Source of the DNA: Bog-473 sp963779735
GTDB taxonomy: Bacteria > Actinomycetota > Acidimicrobiia > Acidimicrobiales > RAAP-2
Direction: 5' to 3'
Assembly: GCA_963779735.1 (NCBI GenBank)
Contig: CAVZZJ010000007.1
Location: 1 to 64,000, forward strand
DNA length: 64,000 nt
This document shows, piece after piece, positions 25,881 through 35,654 of this stretch. The notes under the pieces are model-generated. The model was not told the DNA's origin, searched no databases, and saw only the letters and a program-made list of their open reading frames with translations. Positions within the stretch are counted from its first letter, which is position 1. Each line of letters starts with the position of its first letter. Both the position numbers and the translations under genes were made by a program.

Positions 25881-27536
25881 ATGACCAAGCTCGGGCATCT
25901 TCCACGATTGGCAACGGCGGGAGGATTGGTCTGCGCAGCCGTCGCCATAATGATTGTCGGGGTCGGAACCGCTTCGGCAACGACACCTCCGTCTTCGCCG
26001 GCTTGGATCACGGGCACGGTCCAAACGGACCGAAGCGCCGGTGCGAGCACGACCTTCTACCTATTGCAGAAGATAAGCAACCTCTACAACCAGGCGGCGC
26101 TGTTCGGCTGCACGTTGAGCAGCGACGACTACCGTTGTTTGGACGACACGGCGCCGTACAACTCGACAAACGATCCGGACAACCCGGCCACCACGGACTA
26201 CACGGACAACTACGATCGAACCGAAGAGGTAACGGGTGTCGACGAAGACGGGTCGGGCGCCGGTCAAGCCCAGCTGTGCGACAACAACCAGGGCCCTAAC
26301 AATGCGGCCACACCGTTTCCCGTCGACTTCGCCCGCTCGGGGTCCGGCATCAGCTCGAGCCAGGACTCGACCTGCATCGCCGCGGAGAAGGAAGACAACT
26401 TTGCGGCTGACGCCGTCGACCTGTTGACCTTCTACGTCAACCCATCGGTATACGGCGCTGCTACCTCCACCGTCTCAGGGTACGACTACTCAGCTGTAAA
26501 CGGTGGCGAAATCGGTGACGTTGCCCAGGGTTGGATACCCCCAGCTGACATTCCTGCCGGTGAGGCGGCAGATGGGACCGAGTCCCTCACCTGTGACGCC
26601 TCGAAGACCGGAACCTTCGGTCAGTTCGGGAACGGCTACAACAACTGTGCCGGATACCCCTTCTACGACCTCGACAACACGACTGAGACGTTCGCCAACG
26701 GCGGAGATGGCGGCGGGACGGGTGCCGGCAGCATTGCCTACGCGATATGGTGCCAGTCTCCGAGCATCACCCCCATCACCGACTGGGGTCAGTTGACCAA
26801 CGTCGGGCCGTTCACCAGCGGCCTTCCGAGTGTCGCTGTTGGTTCGGGGACCCCGATCGGCCTCCACATCGACCTCATCGGTGTCAACCCATCCGCGGGC
26901 ACTAACACCGTGTGGACGAAGTTCGCCCAGAGCGGCCAGACAGCCTGCAACTCCGATGGAAACGAAACAACCATCAACGGCGACACCCACCTGGCGCTGG
27001 AGAACAACTCGGCCCAGATCGATGACTTCGCCACCACGGACTTCCCGAGCGACCTTCCCGACCAGGCCGTCGAGCTGGGCACGGCCCTGTACTACGTGGC
27101 GAACGGGATTTACAACGCGAGCCCCTACCAGAGCTCGGTTGCGCTGACGACCTCTGGGGTCAAGAACAACCCGACCCTGAAGGCGTTCCCCGGTCAGCTT
27201 GTCGGGTTGAACACGCAGTACCCGAGTGAGACCAACGTCTACAACCAGACGTTCCCGACGGCACGAGAGCTCGGAAACATCTATCTGTCGACGGCTCTCA
27301 CCGGGGTGCCCAATAGCGGCATCCGGGCGTCAACGGCGGCGTTCTTGGACTGGATCTGTGACGACAACAACCAGATCCAGAAGGGCAAGGACCTGACCGA
27401 TGGCCTGAACTACGACACCGAGGTCACCAACCTGATCAACACGAGCTACGGGTTCATCCGGCTGGATGACAGCTCACCGGCGCCCAACACCAACGCCTGC
27501 CCGATGATCACATCGGTGGTATTCCCCAACAGCTAA
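25881..27536 (+). CDS. Secreted PstS-like (periplasmic-binding-type) protein
   Basis: From ATG at 25881 the product is 551 residues with a classical signal peptide (about 10-36, ATAGGLVCAAVAIMIVGVG then TASA). AGGAG lies 13 bases upstream; an ATG at 25842 is in frame but makes a less usual signal. The mature protein is Asn-, Thr- and Asp-rich, with a ligand-binding-fold-like end (TARELGNIYLSTALTGVPNS, then STAAFLDWICD) that resembles phosphate-binding PstS relatives of Actinobacteria. No transporter genes adjoin it. An extracellular binding role is inferred. Confidence 0.6.
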   Translation: MTKLGHLPRLATAGGLVCAAVAIMIVGVGTASATTPPSSPAWITGTVQTDRSAGASTTFYLLQKISNLYNQAALFGCTLSSDDYRCLDDTAPYNSTNDPDNPATTDYTDNYDRTEEVTGVDEDGSGAGQAQLCDNNQGPNNAATPFPVDFARSGSGISSSQDSTCIAAEKEDNFAADAVDLLTFYVNPSVYGAATSTVSGYDYSAVNGGEIGDVAQGWIPPADIPAGEAADGTESLTCDASKTGTFGQFGNGYNNCAGYPFYDLDNTTETFANGGDGGGTGAGSIAYAIWCQSPSITPITDWGQLTNVGPFTSGLPSVAVGSGTPIGLHIDLIGVNPSAGTNTVWTKFAQSGQTACNSDGNETTINGDTHLALENNSAQIDDFATTDFPSDLPDQAVELGTALYYVANGIYNASPYQSSVALTTSGVKNNPTLKAFPGQLVGLNTQYPSETNVYNQTFPTARELGNIYLSTALTGVPNSGIRASTAAFLDWICDDNNQIQKGKDLTDGLNYDTEVTNLINTSYGFIRLDDSSPAPNTNACPMITSVVFPNS

Positions 27537-27930
27537 GCAACATTCAGCAACATTTCTTCACCCTCGCCTGGGGGCCGAGCGAGGACGGCGAACACCCGTT
27601 TTTCGGGACAATCAGGTCGGCACCATCGAGGCGGCCGTCCGGGGATGCGAGCAGTTGGAGGGCGATATGTTCAACTTCCACCCAGTTGTCGTCGGTGATG
27701 GCCCGGCAGTTGGTCTGCGGCATCTACCAACACCGCGACCTCGTCGTCCCCACCGATGGTGAATGCCGGGCGCATTTCATGTCGCTGCCGATCCCGGTGG
27801 CATCACCGAAGGCCGCAACTGGGCGGCGGCACCGGCGAGGTGGACCATCCGCGGCCACCCGATGCGGCGAGGGGATGGTCGGCGACTCCATCGTCCTATT
27901 ATCAACCGGCATTGCGCCTATGTTTCGGCG
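27537..27930. other. Gene-free stretch
   Basis: Nothing supported. A short stretch around 27690-27780 has a protein-like look but no motif I recognise, and it is interrupted. Confidence 0.45.
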
Positions 27931-28234
27931 ATGTCACGTAACGTCACGAACAGTTCATCCTTCGTTCCCGCAGAGTTCGACATCGTGCATGTCACCGTGA
28001 CGCAAGCAGTGCTACTTGCAGGCGCGTTGGCGTCCATTCCATCCCGCGACTACGGTCCGCCATGTGGGTGAACGCTACGGGGTAGTCCTGGTTCCGACCA
28101 CTTCCCAAGAACCTGATTCCAACAGCCTGACTGATGATCTAGTGACCGAACGTCAGCGCGATGGCTGGCAGCTCGTTTCGACAAGAGTGGACAGCGAAGG
28201 GTCCGAGGTCATTGTCTTCCGTCGTCCGGCCTGA
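27931..28234 (+). pseudogene. Small DUF4177-like protein, frameshifted (module copy 1)
   Basis: The first part (MSRNVTNSSSFVPAEFD) and the last part (GERYGVVLVPTTSQEPDS, then DGWQLVSTRVDSEGSEVIVF and stop) are in different frames. The end resembles the GWELVSV...F-basic-P end of DUF4177 proteins. The same gene, also frameshifted, is at 32131-32436. It belongs to a duplicated module that includes the convergent DUF2510 gene on the other strand. Confidence 0.5.
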
Positions 28235-28404
28235 GCTGACCTTGACGCAAAAGTCACGGTGCCATGCGGTCGCTCAACTGATTCTTCCGCTTATAACAAG
28301 TGAGCTGGTCTGATCGAACGAATCTTGTGCGGTGCGAGCGAAGTCCTTTTGGGTCATTAGGGACGATCTCGTTCAGCAGGTCGGCGTGAACCAACTCTGA
28401 CCCA

Positions 28405-28632
28405 TCATGTTGGGGGGCCATCTACGTCAACCCTCACTGGATTCACCTTGAATGGCTCATCGGTCACAGGGTCACTTCCCTCAAACTTTCCGTCACGAAC
28501 CAATCGGGTTGGGGTTCCCCGTGACATCCAGCGGGCCTCATGGCGAGCGTATGGGTCGGTGTACCAACCTTCCATGGATTGAGCTGTCGGAGAACCCTGA
28601 GAATCGTTTGGTGATTGAGCCACGTATTCCAT
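28405..28632 (-). CDS. Small DUF2510-type protein (module copy 1)
   Basis: 75 residues with one DUF2510-like segment, MEGWYTDPYARHEARW, followed by RLVRDGKFEGSDPVTDEPFK. The central W-Y-x-D-P and R-W match the DUF2510 consensus, though the final W-T is lost. A decayed second copy is at 32540-32760. It may be a functional small protein or a piece of a larger one. DUF2510 modules are usually cytoplasmic tails of actinobacterial membrane proteins. Confidence 0.5.
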   Translation of the reverse strand: MEYVAQSPNDSQGSPTAQSMEGWYTDPYARHEARWMSRGTPTRLVRDGKFEGSDPVTDEPFKVNPVRVDVDGPPT

Positions 28633-28840
28633 TCTGCCGCATTCAGGTCATCTCGATGTGAGGTCGATCTCTAACGTTGGGCTGACCTGGGCTGAACGAG
28701 GATTTCGACCGTCGCCGTCACCGAGGTGCCGCGGATTCATCACACAACGTTCACTTCCTCCAACCAGTAGTACGAGAAGAGTTTGTCCGTCATAGTTTCT
28801 TTGCCGTGAATGTTCGGAAACTGGATACTGGAGCCACGTA

Positions 28841-29308
28841 ATGCCTCAAGCAGCGTCGAGCAGTTCGCAGGGATTCTTGAAGGCTCTGTTTGACTTCAAG
28901 TTTTCAACTCTCGTAACGACCAAGGTCGTACACGTTCTCTACATCATCATTACGATTCTCTACTCCCTCGGAGCGATCGCGCTCTTCATCGAACTGATCA
29001 GCAAGGGCGGTTCGGACGTTGCCGTGGCGATCATCGTGGTTCCGTTGGGATATCTCCTATATCTGACATTCGCCCGTATCGTCCTTGGGCTCATCATTGT
29101 TGTCTTTCGAATAGGCGAGGACGTCCGCATCATCCGAGATGCGCGAACTGAACCGGGTGCGGACTTGTCACAAACGCTTGCTGAGCAGGCGTCTGAACAG
29201 ACTTCGCAGTCCTCTTCCTACCCACCCGGCTGGTATGACGACCCGAGTGGAGCAGCGCGCGCCCGATATTGGGACGGTCGGGGCTGGACGGTACACACGC
29301 GGGATTAG
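28841..29308 (+). CDS. DUF4282 membrane protein with C-terminal DUF2510 motif
   Basis: 155 residues: a soluble N-terminus with LKALFDFKFSTLVTTKVVHV, then two hydrophobic helices (VLYIIITILYSLGAIALFIE and AIIVVPLGYLLYLTFARIVL), the usual DUF4282 layout, and a C-terminal DUF2510 motif PPGWYDDPSGAARARYWDGR followed by GWT. The ATG follows GGAGCCACGTA. It is intact and lies inside the DUF2510 cluster. A membrane-sensing or scaffolding role has been suggested for such proteins; nothing here proves it. Confidence 0.75.
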   Translation: MPQAASSSSQGFLKALFDFKFSTLVTTKVVHVLYIIITILYSLGAIALFIELISKGGSDVAVAIIVVPLGYLLYLTFARIVLGLIIVVFRIGEDVRIIRDARTEPGADLSQTLAEQASEQTSQSSSYPPGWYDDPSGAARARYWDGRGWTVHTRD

Positions 29309-29583
29309 GCGATGCGGCCAGAAGAAAGGCCCCTCTGGACTGATCAATCGCTCAGTCGCCGCAGCGCTGACCGAGAGGGAGGGAGCCCACCTGGGCACGC
29401 TAGGGGGTGAGTGTCTTAGTTTCGGCCTGCGTCCGTTGACGCTCTTCGGATGAAGGAGTGATGACTCGACGCGAACAGGAGTGGCCCCGCGTATGTCAGC
29501 TCCATAGCCACTCACGATACGGGATGAGATGAAAGAAACGCGAAACGTCCGCGACTGGGACGTGGAGCGGGGGTGAAACGCTG

Positions 29584-31180
29584 CTACGTCTGTAGCTCGC
29601 GACGCCTAGTGGCATGTCGTCTGCCGATCAGGCCAATGACGAATAAGAGCGAGCCCCCGAAGAGCACCCAAAAGATTCCCAGTTCCACTCCTGTGAGAGC
29701 AAGTGAGGAACCGGAGGTGGAATAGGCCGTCAAATCGGTCGAGCCAGTATCTGATGTCGCGTTTCCTGAGGAATCGCCACCTATAAGGGTCGTCGTCGGA
29801 TGTACGGGATCTGTCGTACTTGTCGCCGCATCCTCTGATGCGGCCTGGACCACGGTCGTCGATGCATCGGCAGTACCCGCCGTAGTTGTGGTTGTTGTGG
29901 GAGTGACTGTCGTTGAAGTGGTTGATTGCGGAACGGTCGTTGTGGTACTTGTTGTGGTGGTTGCTAATGACGTGGTTGTGGTAGTCGCTAACGGCGTGGT
30001 TGTGGTAGTCGCTAACGGCGTGGTTGTGGTACTGGACGGCGACGAGGTGGATGTTGAGGTCGTTGAACTCGGCTCGGTTGAAGTTGTCGACGATGGAGGA
30101 ACGGTAGTAGTGCTTGCTACTCCGGTCGTAACGGCCGGAACGGTTGTGGTGGGTCCAGTTGCCGAAATGGTTGTTGGGAGAGAATACCGAGAAGTAGTGG
30201 ACGTTGAGGTCCTAGCGGCCTCTGGAGTTACTTCGACTTGACGACTAGCAGTTGCAGCCGTAGTTGGTGGTGCGGATGTCGCGGACGGACCGGCCGTGGT
30301 GGTCGCAGTGGCTGCGGCATTCGTTGAAGTGGTAGCGGTGGTCGCAGTGGTCGAAGAAACGGCTGGCGCTGCACTAGTAGTCGTGGTTGCCAAAGTGCCA
30401 GGGTTCTTCTTAGAGCCGCCCATTGCTACAGCGATGATGATGATCAGTACAACCGCTGAGATCATCGGGACCAACCATTGCTTGTAGATAAGTGGCTTTG
30501 GACCCTTCGGTGCAATACCGCCGGGCGGCTCTCCCCATTGCTCCCCAGACATGGGAATCGACGTCGCAGGCATGTCCGAGGCAGTGAGTGCCATCCCTGA
30601 CGCCGCGGAAGCTATTATCAGCGCCGCTGCAGAACCCGAGGGGGCTAGGGACACTTCCCGAGTATGTTGTGTCCACCCGACGCCGTCCCAATAGCGAAGT
30701 TGGTCGGGGTTACTGGGGTCTTGATACCAATCTGCGGGGTGAGCGACGGGGGTTCCCCAACGAGCTTCTGGTGGTGGCGTCAGTAGCGGTCCACTGTCAA
30801 CCGCGCTGGCTCATACGCTGCTCTGTTGGATTCGAGTGTTCCCACGCGCTGAGAGCTGGCTCGCCAAGACCCGACCGAGTAGCGCTGGCTGTTGGCTGGG
30901 TGCCGGGGGGATGTTGCGCTGACCGCTCGGTTGGCGGCGAAAGGGGGAAACCGGTTGAATCTTGGGGAGGCTCGTCGTTCGACCAACCGCCTCCATCACG
31001 AACTAGCCGCGTGGGATTGCCGTCCACGGTGAAGTATCGGAGTTCATGGATGCCGTACGGGTCAGGCTGCCAACCCTTTCCATCACGCACTAACCGCGTG
31101 GGATCGCCGCCCGCCGTGAAATATCGGAGTTCATGGATGCCGTACGGGTCTGGTTGCCAACCCTTGAGTTCTCCCGGCAT
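29584..31180 (-). pseudogene. DUF2510 surface protein with LALTG sorting signal, frameshifted
   Basis: From ATG at 31180: two tandem 29-residue DUF2510-like units (GWQPDPYGIHELRYF then RLVRDG) and a linker to MSQRG-stop at 30797. In the next frame, open from about 30814, the linker continues (PPPEARWGTPVAHP) into a canonical DUF2510 unit (ADWYQDPSNPDQLRYWDGVG, then WTQHTRE). It then has a transmembrane segment (PMISAVVLIIIIAVAMGG), about 200 Thr/Ser/Ala/Val-rich residues, and a cell-wall sorting signal: LALTG, a hydrophobic stretch (FWVLFGGSLLFVIGLIG) and RRHATRRR. The second frame has no ordinary start before the GTG at 30654, which would cut through the third unit, so one frameshift in a roughly 530-residue protein is most likely. 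LAxTG motifs are class E sortase substrates. Confidence 0.75.
30993..31166 (-). repeat. Tandem 87-bp repeat coding for two DUF2510-like units
   Basis: Two units of 87 bp (29 codons) with only a few base differences, for example both containing GGAGTTCATGGATGCCGTAC. They encode the first two DUF2510-like modules of the surface protein. Confidence 0.85.
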
Positions 31181-31815
31181 GGCCCTCTATTCGCCAGACA
31201 CAATCTGAGGGTAGCCAAGATGAGCCGCCGTTCACTAGGGGAGAAAGTCCCAAGTAGCCCGATCCGAATGGCGTGAGCAGCGTCCTCGCCAGTATGTCGT
31301 GCCTCACTGGTGGGTGCGTGCGAGCGCCATGAGGGCGGCGAGGACGCTCAGCACGAGGACCGGAAGGGCGCGACGGGCATCGGTGATCGGTCATCGGGGG
31401 AAGCTAGGCCGGTGGAATGTTGATAGGAGACTGCCCGTCCCGACCGTCCCCCTCGGGATAGTCCTCGCAGTCGCGCCGCGATCCTCACCGGAGCGCTCAT
31501 GTCAACCTTAAGGAAGGATATACGGGGACGTAGTTAGAGACCCAAGTTGGGTCCTCGGAGAAGGAGTGAAGATATGAAAGAAAGCGACGTTCGCGCATGG
31601 TCGATCCGGTCCGTTGTCGTCAGCGACAGTGATCTCGGTCTTTCAACCAACTTCTAACAGGATGTAACGAACACTCGCGAAGTGTTGAGGGAGAGTCGGG
31701 TTGCTGTCCTAAGCACCGACCCGCCTCCATCGTTCACGGTGTACCTGAGGGAGGCACCACGCAATGCTGTCCGTTCGGGGCAACAGGGTCTCGGCGTTCG
31801 GGTCTTTAGTTTGAT
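31181..31815. other. Gene-free stretch
   Basis: No supported gene. On the minus strand at about 31307-31390 a short frame reads ALPVLVLSVLAALMALARTH and stops, like the tail of a membrane protein, but without a start or body. Confidence 0.45.
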
Positions 31816-32031
31816 GTGGGTTCCATTGCCGAACTTGATCGGGTAGAGGGTCGCCTACGAAGTCTCGCTGCCTTTCAAGATCGTCGATTCCTTGATGAGG
31901 CTGAGAGCTTTGAGATGGTCCATGGCCTTGACCCCGACCGACTTCCGCTTGGCTTCGTCGCGCATAAGGCCGAACTCTCGGGTGACGACTACCGCCGCGC
32001 ATTGGCAAGGATGTATTCCATCGATCTGTAA
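31816..32031 (+). CDS. Possible small protein, 71 residues
   Basis: From GTG at 31816 the product is charged and helix-rich (SIAELDRVEGRLRSLAAFQD, then SGDDYRRALARMYSIDL). Base composition at third codon positions is only moderately GC-rich, and the opposite strand is also open, so coding is uncertain. No family recognised and no ribosome site. Confidence 0.35.
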   Translation: MGSIAELDRVEGRLRSLAAFQDRRFLDEAESFEMVHGLDPDRLPLGFVAHKAELSGDDYRRALARMYSIDL

Positions 32032-32130
32032 CCACCTGGGCGCGAGAGGTGATACACGCCAGCGCATGAGGGACTGTCAGCCATCGGCCATGGCTACAGG
32101 ACTCAAAACGGACGATTAACTGACAGTGCG

Positions 32131-32436
32131 GGTGAATTTCACGATCAGTTCATCTTCTGTCCCCGTTCCGTTCGACATACAGTTGAATAGTGATCACGGA
32201 ACCCAGGTTTATCGAGGGCGTTGGCGTTCAGAACAACCCCCGACTACGGTCCCTCTTTTGGGTGAACGCTATGGCTTGGTGCTGGTTCCATTGTCAGATG
32301 TCCGGCTGTCGGCCCGACGACATCGTTGCCGACGCGCGAGGGTAACGGTTGGCGGCTCGTCTCCAAGAGGATGGACCGGTATGGGGCACAGGTCATTGTG
32401 TTCTCGCGACCAGTATCTGACGCGGTTGCGAAGTAG
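32131..32436 (+). pseudogene. Small DUF4177-like protein, frameshifted (module copy 2)
   Basis: Homologous to 27931-28234. The start (VNFTISSSSVPVPFDIQ) and LGERYGLVLVPLSD are in one frame; the end GWRLVSKRMDRYGAQVIVFS, then RPVSDAVAK and stop, is in another, so this copy is broken at a different place from copy 1. Confidence 0.5.
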
Positions 32437-32539
32437 CCCAACTCCCCTGTTGCACCGTCGGACCTAACATCGCTGCTCCCTTGGTTCCGCTGGGTAGTTC
32501 TCGCTCGGCGTCATCGGCGCGAAGCATGTCGGATCCATC

Positions 32540-32760
32540 GTTGGATGGATGACCTTCGATCCTCAACGGGGTGATCTTGAACGGTTCATCGGTCACGGGA
32601 TCATTGCCCTCTACTTCACCGTCACGGACAAGATGCGTGGGGTTCCCTGTGACATCCAACGGGCTTCGTGCGGGCGTAGGGATCGGTGTACCAACCTTGC
32701 ATCGATTGGTCAGCTGGGGACCCCTGGGGGCCGTTCATCGTCACCCAGCCATTCTGCCCC
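32540..32760 (-). pseudogene. DUF2510-type small protein, frameshifted (module copy 2)
   Basis: Reads GPQGSPADQSMQGWYTDPYA, then shifts frame and resumes with HLVRDGEVEGNDPVTDEPFK, matching 28405-28632 residue by residue apart from two one-base losses near 32680 and 32650. Confidence 0.6.
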
Positions 32761-32779
32761 ACCGTGAGGTATCCTCCGA

Positions 32780-33313
32780 TCAGGACCCAAGTGATAGTGC
32801 GCGTTTTACCTCGGAGTCGATGGCGTCCTGAGAGATAAGGATCGAACGAGTAGCCAAGAGAAGGCCTACGAGCAGCGTCGTAGTCCCGGCCAGAACCAAT
32901 ACCAGCGCGGCGACTGCAACCGGCCCCGAGCCGCTCGTCACCGCCGCTCCGATGATTATCACACTTAGAACCAGAACACCGATGGCCGCGAATACGGCAA
33001 GCACAGCGTTCTTGAGCAGTCGGTGACGGTGCAGGAGCATGGGAAGTTGAATGTCGATCTGGGTAAGTCGTTCCCGAGCACTCGCTGTCAAGTCAGTTAC
33101 CGAGAGTAGGGTTCCGGTTCCACTTGTCAAGATATTCATGCGTTCGCGGTTCATGGCGCGCATTCGGTCATTAGCCGATCCGTACATCGAGAGGATACCT
33201 CCCGACAAAATGGCCGATGTCGTGATCAGCACCACGGGTGCCACCATCGCCTCAATCGCTCTGATCGCGATGGGGTTCACGGGACGGTCACAATCTGCAC
33301 TCGGCGGGAACAA
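32780..33313 (-). CDS. DUF2721-family membrane protein
   Basis: 177 residues. The helix VAPVVLITTSAILSGGILSM, the loop NDRMRAMNRERM, the segment QLPMLLHRHRLLKNAVL and two further helices (VFAAIGVLVLSVIIIGAA, VAALVLVLAGTTTLLVGLLL) match DUF2721 proteins in order and length. Function of the family is unknown. It is monocistronic and divergent from the gene at 33521. Confidence 0.8.
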   Translation of the reverse strand: MFPPSADCDRPVNPIAIRAIEAMVAPVVLITTSAILSGGILSMYGSANDRMRAMNRERMNILTSGTGTLLSVTDLTASARERLTQIDIQLPMLLHRHRLLKNAVLAVFAAIGVLVLSVIIIGAAVTSGSGPVAVAALVLVLAGTTTLLVGLLLATRSILISQDAIDSEVKRALSLGS

Positions 33314-33520
33314 ATGATGAGCTTGTGGTGACGTGGCGCGCGAATAGACAGAAGCACCCGCACATTCTACGGCGAGAGGGCAGAGACCGAGATGAACGAG
33401 ACGCGATGTGATTGCGACCGGGAAGTGGAGACGAGATGAACACTTTCGGTGTCATCGTGGCTGGGACTAGCCTTGCTCGATCCCGCTGCAGGTGGGAGAA
33501 TGCTCGTCGTGGGACCTTTG

Positions 33521-33817
33521 ATGAGTGAAGCGCCAGAGACCAATGATTCGGAGTTCTCTTCCGGCTTCACCGACGAAGAACTCACCGACCTTGCCCTGGC
33601 CGCGGACTCGGATCTCCCCCTCGCCGAAGATGCCATCCCACTGTTTGTCTACTTCGCCCAGCTGCCCATCACGTTGCCAGATTGGTACATGACACCGGTC
33701 ATGGTCCGAGGTTGTCGGCGGTGGCGACTGCCCATCGTTCTGACGGTGGTCACTGCCTTCTTGATCATCGAGTGCCTCGGGCTTTGCAACACCTTCGGCC
33801 AGCTCAGTCTCCCCTGA
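33521..33817 (+). CDS. Small membrane protein with acidic N-terminus
   Basis: 98 residues from ATG at 33521, with GGGA seven bases upstream. ATG at 33500 is an alternative. An acidic N-terminus (SGFTDEELTDLALAADSDLP) precedes LPDWYMTPVMVRGCRRWRLP and one transmembrane helix (IVLTVVTAFLIIECLGLCNT). The DWYM motif followed by a basic stretch and helix is a recurring actinobacterial hypothetical-protein pattern, as far as I recall. Function unknown. Confidence 0.65.
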   Translation: MSEAPETNDSEFSSGFTDEELTDLALAADSDLPLAEDAIPLFVYFAQLPITLPDWYMTPVMVRGCRRWRLPIVLTVVTAFLIIECLGLCNTFGQLSLP

Positions 33818-33879
33818 GCGATTCTGCGGACCGGACGACCGAACCTCTATCGGTAAGGCCATCCCTCGATCATCACGGG

Positions 33880-34080
33880 GTACACACCAAGGTGGCACCC
33901 TGGTACGTGGCTAACTCCGACGACAAGCGCCGGGCCCGCCTCAACATCATCAGCCACATCCTCGACATGGTCCCCTTCGAGCGTGACGAGCAGGTGCCCG
34001 TGGTTCTGCCCCCTCGCCAAAAGAAGGGCGATTACCAAGGGCCACGCGCGGAGCGGCACGAGGTGCCGATGCGGTTCTGA
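33880..34080 (+). pseudogene. Polyphosphate kinase 2, C-terminal fragment
   Basis: The frame from about 33889 reads APWYVANSDDKRRARLNIIS and HILDMVPFERDEQVPVVLP, the C-terminal part of PPK2 enzymes (APWHVV-x-S-D-D-K-x-R-A-R-L-N). The Walker motifs and all upstream parts are missing, and the preceding bases belong to no related sequence. Confidence 0.75.
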
Positions 34081-34100
34081 CCGGGTATCCGAGTCGGCAT

Positions 34101-35519
34101 TTAGCCGGGCTGCGCGCCCTTTGCCAGGAGGACGAGATCGCGCAGATGCACACCACGGGACTGGCGCCTTAGCGCGGTCTCGATGTTGCCCTCCGGTACG
34201 AGCATGCGTAGGCCCTGTGGATGCGCTCGGAAGGTCATCGGCGTCTCCAGCTCGAGGGCCTCGCCATCGACGCCGGCGTACGCCATGCCGGAGCGGGACC
34301 TGATCTCGAATCTCTCACAGTTGAATTCGAAGGCGCGGCCGCTGCGCGCCCCCTGGCCGGCCAGGGCTAGGGTGACCACCTCGGCGGCCTGTGCGCCGGT
34401 CGTCGCCGTCACGGCGAACACGCCGAGGCGCCCCGTGTCGAGACGGAGGCGCTGGGACGTGCTCGGCGAGGCGGCGAGCACATAAGGGTTATTCGACACC
34501 ATGACGAGAAAGGACCCGTCGACCTCGGTGCCGTCGGGCGTCATGAACTGCAGATCGAAGGGCTCTGTTGTCTCGCCCAACAACTCGGGGAGAAGCTGCT
34601 TCGTCGTCGCCACCTTTGCCTCCCGGTAACCCTCCTGCTGCACGATCGTGGCGTAGACGCCCAGTGAGACATTGTTGACGAAGAAGCGGTCGTTCACCGT
34701 CGCATAGTCGACCCGGCGCTCAAGGCCGTCGCGGAAGGCGTACATGCTCTGTCGCGGGTCGCGGCGGTTCAGCCCGAGATCAAGGGCAAAATGGTTTCGC
34801 GTCCCCGCAGACACGCAGACGAAGGGAAGATCGTGCTCCACGGCGATGGAGGCCACCAGTGCCTGTGAGCCATCTCCGCCCGCCATCCCCAGGCAGTCGG
34901 CGCCCCGTGAGATGGCGTTGCGGGCCAGCTCGGCGAGGTCGAGCCCGTGGTCGAGCATCACGGTCTCGACTCCGAGCGTAGTGGCCAACTCGACCAATCC
35001 GAACTTTTGGACCTTGCCACCACCCGACCACGGATTGCACAGCAGGACCGGGTGCAAGGGCCGTCTCACGTGGTGCACCCGACTGGCGGCGGCAGTCCGG
35101 AGGCTGGCGGCCAACGCCGCCCGTGCCGCCAGAACGGCTGTCGCTAGGAGTGCAAGGCAGATGAGCGCTCGGACGAAGGACTCCCAGTCCTCGTTCCCGG
35201 CCCCGAGCAACGCGGCGACCAGGAGCGCCGCGCCCACGACCAGCCCGATGACCCCGTACCCGCGGCGCGGGGCCTGTTTCGTGATCGCCCACCAGGCTCC
35301 GGCGACGCCTAGCGCCAAGCCGGCCAATCCGACGATGACGTACACGCCGTTGCGAACCAGGAAGGCGACCAGGGCTACAGCGAGTAGCAAGACCGCGACG
35401 AGTGAGAGGATAGCGAGGGCTCGCTGTCGAGCCGTAGAGACGAGACTCGATTCAGACACGTGGTATCGCCGACCCCCGGCCTGGCCGAACCTCCCGAGGT
35501 CCTCTCGCCCTCTCGTCAC
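34101..35519 (-). CDS. Membrane-bound diacylglycerol/lipid kinase
   Basis: 472 residues from GTG at 35519; a GTG at 35459 (SESSLVSTARQ) is also possible, and neither has a strong ribosome site. About four helices in the first 145 residues (ILSLVAVLLLAVALVAFLV, VYVIVGLAGLALGVAGAWW and two more) precede a DagK-type catalytic domain. This contains LLCNPWSGGGKV, the nucleotide loop MAGGDGSQALV and VSAGTRNHFALDLGL. It phosphorylates diacylglycerol or a related lipid with ATP. The membrane domain fused in front is a less usual arrangement. It is divergently placed to the SulP gene at 35655. Confidence 0.85.
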   Translation of the reverse strand: MTRGREDLGRFGQAGGRRYHVSESSLVSTARQRALAILSLVAVLLLAVALVAFLVRNGVYVIVGLAGLALGVAGAWWAITKQAPRRGYGVIGLVVGAALLVAALLGAGNEDWESFVRALICLALLATAVLAARAALAASLRTAAASRVHHVRRPLHPVLLCNPWSGGGKVQKFGLVELATTLGVETVMLDHGLDLAELARNAISRGADCLGMAGGDGSQALVASIAVEHDLPFVCVSAGTRNHFALDLGLNRRDPRQSMYAFRDGLERRVDYATVNDRFFVNNVSLGVYATIVQQEGYREAKVATTKQLLPELLGETTEPFDLQFMTPDGTEVDGSFLVMVSNNPYVLAASPSTSQRLRLDTGRLGVFAVTATTGAQAAEVVTLALAGQGARSGRAFEFNCERFEIRSRSGMAYAGVDGEALELETPMTFRAHPQGLRMLVPEGNIETALRRQSRGVHLRDLVLLAKGAQPG

Positions 35520-35654
35520 CGGGAGGACGGAGCCTCCGATACGGCTCGGCTGTGGTCATTACCGTGCACCATTCCCTGGTCTTCTGCTTGGCCGCATTGT
35601 AGGTTCGGCGGAGGAACGATGCGACCTGACTGAAGAAAAGGGATCGGGAGCACG

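Noticed and set aside
29888..30241. Plus-strand valine-rich open frame
   Set aside because: It is the complement of the Thr-rich stalk codons of the DUF2510 surface protein; low-complexity shadow.
30993..31166. Two 87-bp repeats considered as a CRISPR array
   Set aside because: No spacers; the repeats are directly adjacent and code for in-frame protein units.
28841..32790. Possible phase-variable or phage-type cassette
   Set aside because: There is no recombinase, no inverted repeats around the genes, and the two flanking copies are direct, not inverted.
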